Source of the DNA: Bryobacterales bacterium
GTDB taxonomy: Bacteria; Acidobacteriota; Terriglobia; Bryobacterales; Bryobacteraceae
DNA length: 14,029 nt
Reading direction: 5' to 3'
NCBI GenBank assembly: GCA_003132905.1
Contig: PKZC01000142.1
Coordinates: 126-14,154, forward strand
Shown: positions 5,525 through 13,307 of the stretch, piece by piece
Layout of the letters: each line of letters begins with the position of its first letter
Numbering within the stretch: the stretch's first letter is position 1
Position numbers and translations under genes: made by a program
The notes under the pieces: model-generated
The model's database searches: none
Seen by the model: the letters and a program-made list of their open reading frames with translations, nothing else
Told to the model about the DNA's origin: nothing

Positions 5525-7216
5525 TCAAGCTTTGAACCGCTGCACACTAACCTGCAGCCGTTCGGCCACCCGAGAGAGTTCGGTGACGCTGACGTTCACC
5601 TGCTCGCTACCTTCCACCATCTGCCCGGCTGCCTGGTCGACACCGCCGATCTCGCGCGCGATCTCCGCGGTAGCCTGCGAGGTTTCAGACACCCGCTTGT
5701 TGGCGTCCTGCACCCCAGTCGATGCCTCCGCAATATTCCGCGCGATGTCCTTGGTCATCGTGGACTGTTCTTCGATCGCCGCCGCAATCGAAGACACGAT
5801 GTCGCTGACCTCGCGAATCACCTGCGACACTTTGTCAATCTCGGCGATCCCTCCCGCGGTCGACGATTGCACCCCGGCGATCCGGCCCTTGATGTCTTCG
5901 GTAGCGGCTGCGGTCTGCTTGGCCAGTTCCTTGATCTCGCTGGCCACCACGGCGAATCCCTTGCCGGCCGAGCCGGCCCGCGCCGCCTCAATGGTCGCGT
6001 TGAGCGCCAGCAAGTTGGTCTGCGATGAAATTTCGGTGATGGTCTCGGTAACTTTGCCGATTAACTCCGCCGCGGCGCCCAATTGATTCATCTGTTCACT
6101 GATGCTGGCGGCTTGGCGCGTGGCCTGTTCGGTGATGCGGCGCGCTTTCTCGGAGTTTCCGGCAATCTCTGCGATGGTGGCCGTCATCTGCTCGGTCGCC
6201 GAGGACACGGTGGCCAAGTTAGTCGAGGTCTCCTCCATCCCGGCCGCCACCGAGATCACGTTGGCGGTCATGCGCTCGGCCGCCGCCGCCGCGGCGTGAG
6301 CCTTGCCGGAGGCCTGATGGGATCCGTCCGACATCTGCGCCGAATTCGCGGACAACTCGGCCGAGGAAGACGTGATCACCTCAACTCCTCCGGTAATCTC
6401 CTTCACCACATCGCGCAGGCTGATGGACATGGTTTGCATGGACTGCGCAAGCAGTCCAATTTCGTCCCTGCGATCGAGGTATTCCTGGGGGACGTCGCGC
6501 GCTAGTTGCCCTCCGGCTACGGCATCCAGATACGCCACCGCTACGCTGAGCGGCTTTGCAATGCTACGGGTAATAACAGTCCCGAGAATGATGGCTATTG
6601 CCACTGCCAGCAGGGCCAGTAGCGCAATGGGAATGGGCATGATGCGCGATACGGTGGCGGCGTGTTCCTGCCGCTCCGCCAGCCGTGGCTGCTGCCATTT
6701 CAGATAACCCGTAAGAGCGTCTTCCACCGGACCGACGTTTGGAATGCTCTCGCTGCCATATACTTCCAGCGCCTCTTTGCTTTTCCCGCTTTGACTCAGC
6801 TCTAGGACGTGCTGATTTGCATCCAGCCAAGCCGTCCCCGCCTTTTCAAGACCACCCGCCAGTTTCTGGCCTTCGGCCGTTTTCTCCCGAGTCTTCAACT
6901 CGCTCATGAGCGAGCGGGACTCTTGGGACATATGGATCTGATTGGCCCTGTCTCCCCCGGCCGTGTTTCCGTGGCACATCTCGCAGTGCTTACTCAGCGC
7001 CATGTGGCCGACAATTGAGTTCACCGCCCCCAGATCGCGTCCTACGCGCTCCGCGCTCGCCATTTTTTCGGACTCCACCTGTTGTTGCTGCCCCGTGCTG
7101 CGTATGGCGCTCAATGCCCATAAGCTGAGACCGCTGATGCACACCACTGATCCGATTCCCGAAGCCAGCACGATCGCTAGCTTTTTCCCGATTTTCATGT
7201 TCGCGAACTTGTGCAT
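5525..7216 (-). CDS. Methyl-accepting chemotaxis protein with a periplasmic CxxCH heme motif
   Basis: Transmembrane chemoreceptor of 563 residues, which would signal to CheA/CheW at the inner membrane. TM1 is about residues 13-36. The periplasmic domain (about 37-193) is helical and of four-helix-bundle size. TM2 is about 194-216, HAMP about 212-266, and the long signalling coiled coil runs to the end. The hairpin tip is intact ([36 protein letters not shown], split across 398-432), so kinase control should work. Unusually, the periplasmic domain carries CEMCH at 78-82, a c-type heme attachment motif, with His71 and Met72 nearby as possible distal ligands, and no other Cys in that domain. That suggests sensing of redox, oxygen or NO. 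AAAAGGA precedes the ATG; Met7 is an alternative start. The ORF is intact although the PAS/receiver gene upstream is broken. Confidence 0.93.
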   Translation of the reverse strand: MHKFANMKIGKKLAIVLASGIGSVVCISGLSLWALSAIRSTGQQQQVESEKMASAERVGRDLGAVNSIVGHMALSKHCEMCHGNTAGGDRANQIHMSQESRSLMSELKTREKTAEGQKLAGGLEKAGTAWLDANQHVLELSQSGKSKEALEVYGSESIPNVGPVEDALTGYLKWQQPRLAERQEHAATVSRIMPIPIALLALLAVAIAIILGTVITRSIAKPLSVAVAYLDAVAGGQLARDVPQEYLDRRDEIGLLAQSMQTMSISLRDVVKEITGGVEVITSSSAELSANSAQMSDGSHQASGKAHAAAAAAERMTANVISVAAGMEETSTNLATVSSATEQMTATIAEIAGNSEKARRITEQATRQAASISEQMNQLGAAAELIGKVTETITEISSQTNLLALNATIEAARAGSAGKGFAVVASEIKELAKQTAAATEDIKGRIAGVQSSTAGGIAEIDKVSQVIREVSDIVSSIAAAIEEQSTMTKDIARNIAEASTGVQDANKRVSETSQATAEIAREIGGVDQAAGQMVEGSEQVNVSVTELSRVAERLQVSVQRFKA

Positions 7217-7300
7217 AGTCTTCCTTTTGGTTTATGCCAAACATTCCTGCGGAGCCGTCTGCTTGCTTTTGGTTCCTCCCTCCCTGCGAATGCTCGCTAT

Positions 7301-7953
7301 TCATTGGACCCGGTTGAGTTTGATTTGATATTCATCCACACCGGCAGCCAGGCCGCGGGCGATCTCTTCCTCTCCAGCTAGGGATAACAGCGATGATCTG
7401 CAAGCCGGCGAAGCGCACATCGGCGCGAATCTGCCGTGTCACAGCCAGTCCGTCCAGGCGCGGCATTTCCACGTCGGTGGCCACCAGATCCAGCTCCGCC
7501 GAGTGTACGTCCACGATTTCGCACGCGGCATCCAACCGCTTCTACCAGTCGCTGAATCTGGCCCCGGAGGAATTCGGAATCGTCGGCCACCAGGACTGTG
7601 GAGATTTTGCCCGGCGTGTCCTGAATGTCCCCTCCGCCGATGGACCAGCTTTTTACTGGATCGAGACCGCCAGCTAGACCCAACATTGCCCGCGCGCCAA
7701 CTACCTCTTCGAAGTGGCCTTCTTCCCTCGCAATCCGCGACACTTCTTCTGGATACTCGCGTTCAATCTCCTCAGGCGGATAAAAGCAGGCGAATGACGT
7801 ACCTACAAATTCCTCGGCGCTATTGCCTTGAATGCGCTCCACACAGGCGGTCCAAATCGCCACGCGGTCCTGCGGGTCCAGCATCGGTATGCCGTAGTTC
7901 TTGACCCCTTCGATTAGAGTCTGAGAAAGCTGCTCATTGAGTGTTGTAGACAT
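7301..7953 (-). pseudogene. Degraded PAS-receiver (CheA/CheY-like) signalling gene
   Basis: Three reading frames carry consecutive pieces of one gene. Frame one (from ATG 7953) begins MSTTLNEQLSQTLIEGVKNYG and reads as a PAS domain (IPMLDPQDRVAIW…, FVGTSFACFYPPEEIE), then jumps to the first receiver strand (ISTVLVADDSEFLRGQIQRLVEAVG). Frame two, entered near 7535, gives EIVDVHSAELDLVATDVEMPRLDG with the phospho-acceptor Asp. Frame three, entered near 7385, gives LAGEEEIARGLAAGVDEYQIKLNRVQ to TGA at 7301. That ending is typical of receiver domains at the C-terminus of CheA hybrids. The piece between strand one and the acceptor Asp is about ten residues too short, and the PAS domain lacks its second half, so deletions as well as frameshifts are likely. 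An open frame extends upstream to 8088 but does not look like coding sequence. The gene sits 84 bases upstream of the chemoreceptor on the same strand, so the two probably formed one chemotaxis unit. Confidence 0.75.
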
Positions 7954-8103
7954 ATCCAGTTGCCAACTTATCGGCCGAGCGACACGTTCGCTCTCTATTC
8001 TTATCGGCGTCGTAGGAAAAACGCTGAGCTTCGAATTACGGGCTTGCAGCGTAGCGGTGTCGGGCATATGCCCCGCGCGGGCTGCCACGTTCCGGAGGCA
8101 ATG

Positions 8104-8117
8104 AGGACATTTGTCCT
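8104..8117. promoter_or_regulatory. Perfect inverted repeat, operator candidate
   Basis: AGGACA-TT-TGTCCT is a perfect 6-bp dyad around a two-base centre. Its core ACA-NN-TGT matches the half-site spacing used by BlaI/MecI/CopY-family repressors. No intact gene starts next to it: the broken PAS-receiver gene begins 150 bases to the left and runs away from it. It may be left over from a lost promoter. The regulator family is inference. Confidence 0.35.
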
Positions 8118-8747
8118 ATGTCGATGAAGTTTCTGCCGCACTTGATAGTTACGGGAGTTTCACTGCCAAATAGCCAGCGTCACCGATGCCAGCCGTACTG
8201 GGAAATCACAACACGGCGGAGCTAAGAGCAGCGTGGCACCAAGGCCGCAAGGAGCTGTTCTATCCGTACGGCCAAACGTACGTGCAAACTTTGGGGGAAC
8301 AGGACTCGTGGATCGTCCCAATGATTTGCTTCGTGACAATCCGTCGTCACTCCCGGCCCGGCGTGGCTGCTGTCGACGCTCATGCTCCTCGGGGCAGCCA
8401 TGGCAACGCTGTTCACGATCGCCCAGCGCCGCTCGAGGTGCGTTGGAACCTGTTCGCCGCGTTCTTGGGCACTGGGAACTCGACGTGACGGAAAACCAGG
8501 TCGAGACCCAGGCTTAGCCTCTTGGGGACCTGACCTGCTCCAGACCTCGGCACGCGTGAACACCTCGTTGCCCCCGGGTCGATAGGAGTCCAGATTTCGG
8601 CAGAAGTTCGCGCGCATTAAGCCGCCCACTAGCAAGGCCGTGAACTTCGCCTTGTCGTTGACAAGCAACTGGCCACCACAAAATAAAAGCAGCGCCTGCC
8701 GGCTGACAATCCACGCTCTACGGCATCAACGCTAGCGAATTTTGTGA
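8118..8747. other. Gene-relic region with no intact gene
   Basis: No frame here reads as a complete protein. The recognisable parts are the ABC-permease N-terminus at 8624-8674 (minus) and a plus-strand hydrophobic run near 8370-8425 (TPGPAWLLSTLMLLGAAMATLF) that could be one lost membrane segment. A plus-strand word near 8231-8265 (AWHQGRKELFY) resembles a beta-propeller repeat of the WRxDGKELFY type. The open frame at 8222-8668 on the minus strand starts in the permease relic, then runs into low-quality sequence, so I do not call it a gene. This looks like scrambled remains of several genes. Confidence 0.45.
8624..8674 (-). pseudogene. N-terminal fragment of a second DevC/FtsX-type ABC permease
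   Basis: The minus strand encodes QLLVNDKAKFTALLVG, which aligns with KLLVNDRAKYAALLVG at residues 15-30 of the intact permease at 12002-13153, with 12 of 16 residues identical. It then diverges abruptly (GLMRANFC…) and no later permease domain follows. The differences are spread over codon third positions, pointing to an old paralogue rather than a fresh duplication. It lies just beyond the outer-membrane gene that ends the exporter operon, suggesting the locus once had a second permease. Confidence 0.6.
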
Positions 8748-8761
8748 GGTCAAGGTTGACC
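8748..8761 (-). terminator. Short hairpin straddling the outer-membrane gene stop
   Basis: GGTCA and TGACC can pair around a four-base loop in the minus-strand transcript, overlapping the TGA of the outer-membrane lipoprotein gene. The following bases (TCACAAAATT) have no T-run. It may slow or end transcription of the exporter operon, but it is weak. Confidence 0.22.
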
Positions 8762-10222
8762 GGCTACGATCTTGGCTCCTAGCGCCTTTGGTGCAGGGAT
8801 CTGAGACGCGTCCCAACCTCCACCCAGAGCTTTGATCAAATTGACGCCGGCCACCATTTGTTGCGATCGAAAACTCACCACCGCCTGTTCGGCGTTCAAC
8901 AATGCAGTTTGCGCGGCGATCACATTCAGGTAAGGATCTAGACCGGCCTTATAGCGGACCTCAGCTTCTCCAAGGTTTCTTCCCGCTGAATCAATCGCAC
9001 CGTTTTGTTGCTCGATCACCTGTGCGAGGATTCTGAGAGCCGCCAGGTTGTCTTCCACCTGTTGAAACGCTGCAAGTACTGTCTCCCGGTAATTCGCGAC
9101 CGTTTGATCGTAGGTTGCCTGGAATTGTTGGACTGTTGCCCGCCGGAATCCTGCATCGAAAATCGTCTGCGCCAGGCTGGGACCAACGGACCACATCCGG
9201 CTCGGCCATGCGAACCATGTTGCTGGTGAGAGGCTCTCGAGTCCGGCGGACGCGCTCAACGTGATGGTGGGGAAGAAGGCTGTCTTTGCTATACCGATCT
9301 GAGCATTCGCCTGGGCGACTAAGCGTTCGGCCGAAGCGATATCGGGACGGCGTTCCAGAAGTTCGGAAGGAAGGCCCACAGGGATCGAGGGCGGATTTGT
9401 CTTAAGGACTTCTAAGGGGACGGCAAATGTTGACGCAGGCTGCCCGGCCAAGAGCGCGATCGCGTGTTCGTATTGCGCGCGAAGAATTCCCAGATTCGTA
9501 TCCTGCGCTTCGGTTGCCTTCAATTGCAACTCAGCCTGCGCTACCGCTTCATCGCTGCCTATTCCGGCTCGATACACATCGACCGTAAGTTCGAGCGCCT
9601 GCTGGTAGGCTCGCACGGTGGAATCAAGGAGCTGCTTCAGCGTATCCTGCGCGCGAAGTTGATAATAGTCGGCAGCGAGCTCAGCCTGCGCGGACAGCCG
9701 CACGTTCTCAAGATCGGCGACGCTGGCCTGCGCGGCAAATGTGTTGGCCTTCACTGTGTTTCGAACGCGTCCCCACAGATCGGGCTCCCAGGTGGCATCG
9801 AGCGGAAGCGAGTATGTGGTGAAAGTCTTGCCAAAGGTTTGTCCGAACGCCGTCGACAAACGTGAATTTATGATGCCCGGATTGGCCGTAATTGTTGGGA
9901 AATATTGCGCCCGGGCTTCGCGGACCATGGCGCGCGCAGCCTGGACATTGGCCGCCGCCGCGGCGATATTCTGATTGGAGATATTGAGCTTCTCTTCCAA
10001 CTCGTTCAACTTACGATCGTTGAAGTTTTCCCACCACCTGCCGCGTGCCGCTTCATCCCGCGGTTGCGCAGCTTTCCACGCGCCTTCGGCATTGGGTACT
10101 TCCAGCTCCTTGTAAGCAGGCGGGACCAATGCTGTGGGCTTTATGTATTTCGGCCCGATGCTGCATCCAGCGAGTAACAGTAGCGGGGCTGCGAGCATGA
10201 GTTTAGTGAAAGTTCTGGCCAT
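8750..10222 (-). CDS. Outer-membrane efflux lipoprotein (NodT/OprM/CusC-type, TolC superfamily)
   Basis: Outer-membrane channel of a tripartite exporter, 490 residues, the usual NodT-family length. Residues 1-20 are a lipoprotein signal with lipobox LAGC (Cys20 lipidated after cleavage), followed by the family's SIGPKYIKPT. Two tandem outer-membrane-efflux repeats are present. The first has the QNIAAAAANVQAARAMVREARAQYFP helix pair and the WEPDLWGR motif (145-152). The second starts around the conserved LLERRPDI (288-295) and AFFPTITLSASAG. The protein would trimerise into a barrel and periplasmic alpha tunnel docking on the adaptor. It starts three bases after the adaptor gene stop, with GGGGAG in place, so it is the last gene of the operon. 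No damage is visible. Having its own channel suggests a dedicated pump rather than sharing a general TolC. Confidence 0.95.
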   Translation of the reverse strand: MARTFTKLMLAAPLLLLAGCSIGPKYIKPTALVPPAYKELEVPNAEGAWKAAQPRDEAARGRWWENFNDRKLNELEEKLNISNQNIAAAAANVQAARAMVREARAQYFPTITANPGIINSRLSTAFGQTFGKTFTTYSLPLDATWEPDLWGRVRNTVKANTFAAQASVADLENVRLSAQAELAADYYQLRAQDTLKQLLDSTVRAYQQALELTVDVYRAGIGSDEAVAQAELQLKATEAQDTNLGILRAQYEHAIALLAGQPASTFAVPLEVLKTNPPSIPVGLPSELLERRPDIASAERLVAQANAQIGIAKTAFFPTITLSASAGLESLSPATWFAWPSRMWSVGPSLAQTIFDAGFRRATVQQFQATYDQTVANYRETVLAAFQQVEDNLAALRILAQVIEQQNGAIDSAGRNLGEAEVRYKAGLDPYLNVIAAQTALLNAEQAVVSFRSQQMVAGVNLIKALGGGWDASQIPAPKALGAKIVAGQP

Positions 10223-10225
10223 AAT

Positions 10226-11305
10226 TCACTCCCCGATATACACGTCGACCAGCTGGCCAGGATATAGATTCAGTTCTTTCGGTTTCTCAAGCCGAAAGAT
10301 GATCGGCAGCACGCGGACGTCCACCCGTTCCTGCCGCTGATCGGAAAGCTCGATTTTAGGAGATACGATTGGCTGCATTCTGATGAACTGCATCGGGATC
10401 TTAACGGCCGAGCCGCGGACAGACAGCTGCGCTTTCATCCGCGATGGGTCGGGAATGCGAGGCACTAGAATCTCGTCGACGTAGCACCGCACATTGAGGC
10501 GATCCTGGGGACTTCCCAGCACCAACACCGGATCCATGCCCTGCGTGTAAGTATCGTAAGCGCCTTGCCCAGAGACGTAGCTGCCTACGGTGGGGTTGAT
10601 CGCCAGTACGATCCCATCTTTCGGCGCTCGAAGAGTGTACTTGGCAAGCAGCGCGCTCGCCGACAAATAAGCTTTGTACAGAGCGTTGTATTGCCGCTCT
10701 TGATTGGTGATGTCGTAACTCCAGGCGCCCGCCTTGATTAAGTCGCGTTGCTTGCGGGCCACTTCAAGATTGGCTTTTGCCGTTACCACCGCATTTGCGG
10801 CGTTGTCCAAAGCATCTTTGCTGATCGATTTGGGATTTACGTCATAGGCGGTTTCTTGCTTGTCCAACTCATCCTGAACGGTCTTCAACGACGCCTGCGC
10901 GGATAAAACTTGGGCCTCCGCCACCTCCATGTTTTCTTTTCGCGGCTGAGCCTTGAGTTCCTCCAGAAGGGAGGCGGCGGCCTGTGCTTGTGATTGCAAT
11001 TGCTCGGCCGTGGCCCTCTGAATCGAGTCATCCAGCAACAGAAGAATCGTCCCCTTCTTTACTTTCTGGCCTTCCACCACCGGGATTTGCTTCACAGTGC
11101 CCGACACCTCGGGGTAAACATTGACATTCTCCCCGCTCGGCTGATCGCTTTCTATCATGCCCTCCGCATAGATGCCGTTGGAATAGGGGTTCGTCGCCGG
11201 GCTGAAGGCAGGTGGCAGTGGGGGCTGCGTGATTCCCGACACATACGCGACCACGCACCCTGCCAACAGGCCCAGGAAGGATAACGCGAATAATAGCTTT
11301 CTCAT
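10226..11305 (-). CDS. HlyD/DevB-family periplasmic adaptor (membrane fusion protein)
   Basis: Periplasmic adaptor of 359 residues that links the ABC permease to the outer-membrane channel. The N-terminal hydrophobic segment (1-22) contains LAGC (Cys17), so it is either a lipoprotein or an N-terminal anchor; continued hydrophobicity after the Cys leaves this open. The first half of a lipoyl/barrel-sandwich domain is at about 62-93 (VYPEVSGTVKQIPVVEGQKVKKGTILLLLD, split). A long alpha-helical coiled-coil hairpin spans about 95-222. The second lipoyl half is at about 223-244 (YTLRAPKDGIVLAINPTVG, split), and the beta-barrel and membrane-proximal part run to the end. The start overlaps the ATPase stop (ATGA), with AGAAGGGAGG embedded in the ATPase's last codons, giving strong translational coupling. 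The length of the hairpin fits DevB/MacA-like partners of ABC exporters rather than RND pumps. Confidence 0.93.
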   Translation of the reverse strand: MRKLLFALSFLGLLAGCVVAYVSGITQPPLPPAFSPATNPYSNGIYAEGMIESDQPSGENVNVYPEVSGTVKQIPVVEGQKVKKGTILLLLDDSIQRATAEQLQSQAQAAASLLEELKAQPRKENMEVAEAQVLSAQASLKTVQDELDKQETAYDVNPKSISKDALDNAANAVVTAKANLEVARKQRDLIKAGAWSYDITNQERQYNALYKAYLSASALLAKYTLRAPKDGIVLAINPTVGSYVSGQGAYDTYTQGMDPVLVLGSPQDRLNVRCYVDEILVPRIPDPSRMKAQLSVRGSAVKIPMQFIRMQPIVSPKIELSDQRQERVDVRVLPIIFRLEKPKELNLYPGQLVDVYIGE

Positions 11306-12009
11306 TCGGAGCCTCCCTTCTCATATCCAATAAGCCGCCCATCCTCCATCTTCAAAATCCGCGTGGCGAATTCATTGATTCGGTCGTCGTGCGTGACGAT
11401 CAGGATGCAGCGCTTTTCGTTGAGGATGTTGTTCTTCACAAATCCAACGACGGCATGGCCGGTGTCGCCGTCAAGCGAGGCAGTGGGCTCGTCCATAATC
11501 AAGATGTCCGGTTGTCCCGCGATTGCGCGGGCGATAGCAACGCGCTGCTGTTCCCCTCCGCTCAGCTTTACAGGAGGAAGATCGGCGCGGCCTTTCAAGC
11601 CGACGATTTCCAGATACTTCTTGGCCTCTGTGATGGCCGCATCCCAGTTCATCCGCTTCAGGATTAATGGAACCGCCACATTTTCAGCCGTCGTTAATCG
11701 CGGAAACAAATGAAAATCCTGGAATACGAAGCCAATCTTGTGCAGCCGGAAGTCCGCCAGTTTGTCGCTTCCAAGGCCCCAAATGTCCGATCCTTCCACT
11801 GAAACGCTGCCGGAATCGGGTCTGAGAATGCCTGAGAGCACACTCAACAGCGTGGTCTTCCCGCTTCCTGACGGCCCCACGATGTACAGCATTTCGCCAA
11901 AATACGCATCGAGGGTTACATCCTTTAAGGCTTGCGTCCTGGCTTCGCCTTCGCCGAACCACTTGACCACGTCCGTTACTCTGATCGCTGTATCCGCCAT
12001 ATCAACCAC
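11302..12009 (-). CDS. ABC transporter ATP-binding protein (MacB/LolD/DevA-type)
   Basis: Cytoplasmic ATPase of the exporter, 235 residues from the GTG at 12009 or 232 from the ATG at 12000. The ATG lies one base after the permease stop and may be the true start; neither has a clear ribosome binding site. All nucleotide-binding elements are intact: Walker A GPSGSGKT (45-52), Q-loop Gln97 (FVFQDFHLFPRLT), signature LSGGEQQR (149-156), Walker B ILIMDE (169-174) with catalytic Glu174, D-loop SLD, and H-loop His207 (VTHD). The FHLFPRLTTAENVAVPL segment is characteristic of the LolD/MacB/DevA subfamily, whose members drive substrates from the periplasm or inner membrane outward. It lies between the permease and adaptor in an overlapping operon, so it should dimerise and power the permease encoded just upstream. 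Confidence 0.96.
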   Translation of the reverse strand: MVDMADTAIRVTDVVKWFGEGEARTQALKDVTLDAYFGEMLYIVGPSGSGKTTLLSVLSGILRPDSGSVSVEGSDIWGLGSDKLADFRLHKIGFVFQDFHLFPRLTTAENVAVPLILKRMNWDAAITEAKKYLEIVGLKGRADLPPVKLSGGEQQRVAIARAIAGQPDILIMDEPTASLDGDTGHAVVGFVKNNILNEKRCILIVTHDDRINEFATRILKMEDGRLIGYEKGGSE

Positions 12010-13153
12010 GAAAAATATCGAACGGCTCGATGCGCAATACCTTGCGGACTCCGAAATAGCTCGAAATGGCAGCGATGATGACGACCATCGCGAAGGCCAG
12101 ACCGAGATTCCAATACGTGATTATCGCGGCGTAGTCCGGAAGTCTCAGTTTCGCGAGCGTGATCATAAGCGCGCACAGCCCGATTCCCAAACCGTAACCC
12201 GTGAGGGCGGTGAAGCTGGCCTGGAACAGAATCATCAGGATTAGTTCGCGGCTCTTCGCGCCCATCGCCTTGAGCGCGCCGAACTTCTCCAGGTTCTCGA
12301 GGATGAAGCTGTAGAAGGTCTGGCCCGAAATCGACAGTCCAATGATGAAGCTGATCACCGTCATGATGAGCATGTTGGTGCCAATGCCGGTCTTGTACTT
12401 ATAGAAGTCAGAGATTTTTTGAATGAACTCTTCCTTGGTAAGAGCCAGGTAGCCCGCGGCAGTCACCTGCTGCTTGATCGAGGCTACATCTGCGGCAGAC
12501 TTTGGCTCCACCAGCAGATAGGAGATGGTGGAACGTGTAGTGGGTATGTACTGCAGCGCGCGGTTGTAGGTCGTATAGAGCGTCGGCACGCCGAACAATC
12601 CGCTGGAGGCGACATGTGCAATCCCGACAATGACGCCGCGGTGGTCATTAAGCTCAAACTCGGCCCCCACCTTCGGATTCTCGAGCTTGTAGAATTCCGA
12701 GTCATTGATCGCGATAAACGCGTTCTCGGCAAATATATCCTCAATATTGCCGGTATCCAGCATCGGTCTGCCGAACAGACTGGTATCGTCCAGGCCAATG
12801 ATATTGGCAGACTGGTAGATGCCATCGGGAAGCTTCAGCAGCGCGGCGCCGGAGTACAGCGGCACCGCGTACTTCACGCCCGGAATGCTGCGCACCTCAT
12901 CCAGAACGTAATCTGGCAGCGGAATCGTGTTGGCCACGGTCTGGATCGCCGGGTCCATGACCCAGATCGACGCGCCGATGTTGAGGACGGTAGCCGAGGA
13001 GCGGGTCAGAATCCCGGCGAACAAAGAGGTCATCTCGATCATCAGAAACACTGCAAAGCTGATCCCGACGAGCAGGGCCGCGTATTTGGCCCGGTCGTTG
13101 ACCAGCAGTTTGTACGCAATGTGTAAAATTCCACCCATCGGACCCGATTCCAT
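12002..13153 (-). CDS. FtsX/DevC-type ABC transporter permease
   Basis: Inner-membrane permease of 383 residues, matching the DevC subfamily length. One membrane segment lies near the N-terminus (about 25-47). A periplasmic MacB-core-like domain spans about 50-255, and three C-terminal segments lie at about 258-282, 303-334 and 347-368 (FtsX domain). The cytoplasmic loop NLEKFGALKAMGAKSREL (288-304) is the conserved coupling motif contacting the ATPase. The C-terminus RIEPFDIFRG is also typical (usual form: P…vFR). It begins with MESGPMGGILHIAYKLL; Met6 is an alternative start, and neither has a strong ribosome binding site. It is the first gene of the exporter operon and overlaps the ATPase by eight bases if the GTG start is used. 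Single-permease type I/mechanotransmission architecture is expected, with two copies per complex. The substrate cannot be read from the sequence. Confidence 0.94.
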   Translation of the reverse strand: MESGPMGGILHIAYKLLVNDRAKYAALLVGISFAVFLMIEMTSLFAGILTRSSATVLNIGASIWVMDPAIQTVANTIPLPDYVLDEVRSIPGVKYAVPLYSGAALLKLPDGIYQSANIIGLDDTSLFGRPMLDTGNIEDIFAENAFIAINDSEFYKLENPKVGAEFELNDHRGVIVGIAHVASSGLFGVPTLYTTYNRALQYIPTTRSTISYLLVEPKSAADVASIKQQVTAAGYLALTKEEFIQKISDFYKYKTGIGTNMLIMTVISFIIGLSISGQTFYSFILENLEKFGALKAMGAKSRELILMILFQASFTALTGYGLGIGLCALMITLAKLRLPDYAAIITYWNLGLAFAMVVIIAAISSYFGVRKVLRIEPFDIFRG

Positions 13154-13170
13154 CTAACGTAATCGGCACA

Positions 13171-13182
13171 TTGCCCGGGCAA
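13171..13182. promoter_or_regulatory. Perfect palindrome upstream of the exporter operon
   Basis: TTGCCCGGGCAA is a perfect 12-base palindrome 17 bases before the permease ATG, in the 154-base gap after the acyltransferase gene. I see no convincing -35/-10 pair around it on the minus strand. Its position would suit a repressor site, which is inference. The remainder of the gap (13154-13307) shows only a 5-bp hairpin, GCGGG/CCCGC at 13216-13231. Confidence 0.3.
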
Positions 13183-13307
13183 GGCATTCGCAACAATCAG
13201 GACAACCCGAAACTGGCGGGGGTTTACCCGCAGTGAGTGTCAGCCGCTGGCTTGGAATTGGCTGTCACCGGTTCATCTATGGCCCACCTACCGGGACTCC
13301 GACGCAA

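Noticed and set aside
5532..6505. Long plus-strand frames opposite the chemoreceptor
   Set aside because: They mirror the Ala/Ser/Glu-rich coiled coil of the intact receptor and show no family features.
8222..8668. 148-codon minus-strand frame
   Set aside because: Only the first 16 or so residues match anything (a permease relic); the rest reads as random, Arg/Pro/Ser-rich sequence.
12419..13126. 235-codon plus-strand frame opposite the permease
   Set aside because: Antisense shadow; the permease on the minus strand has clear membrane segments and a coupling motif.
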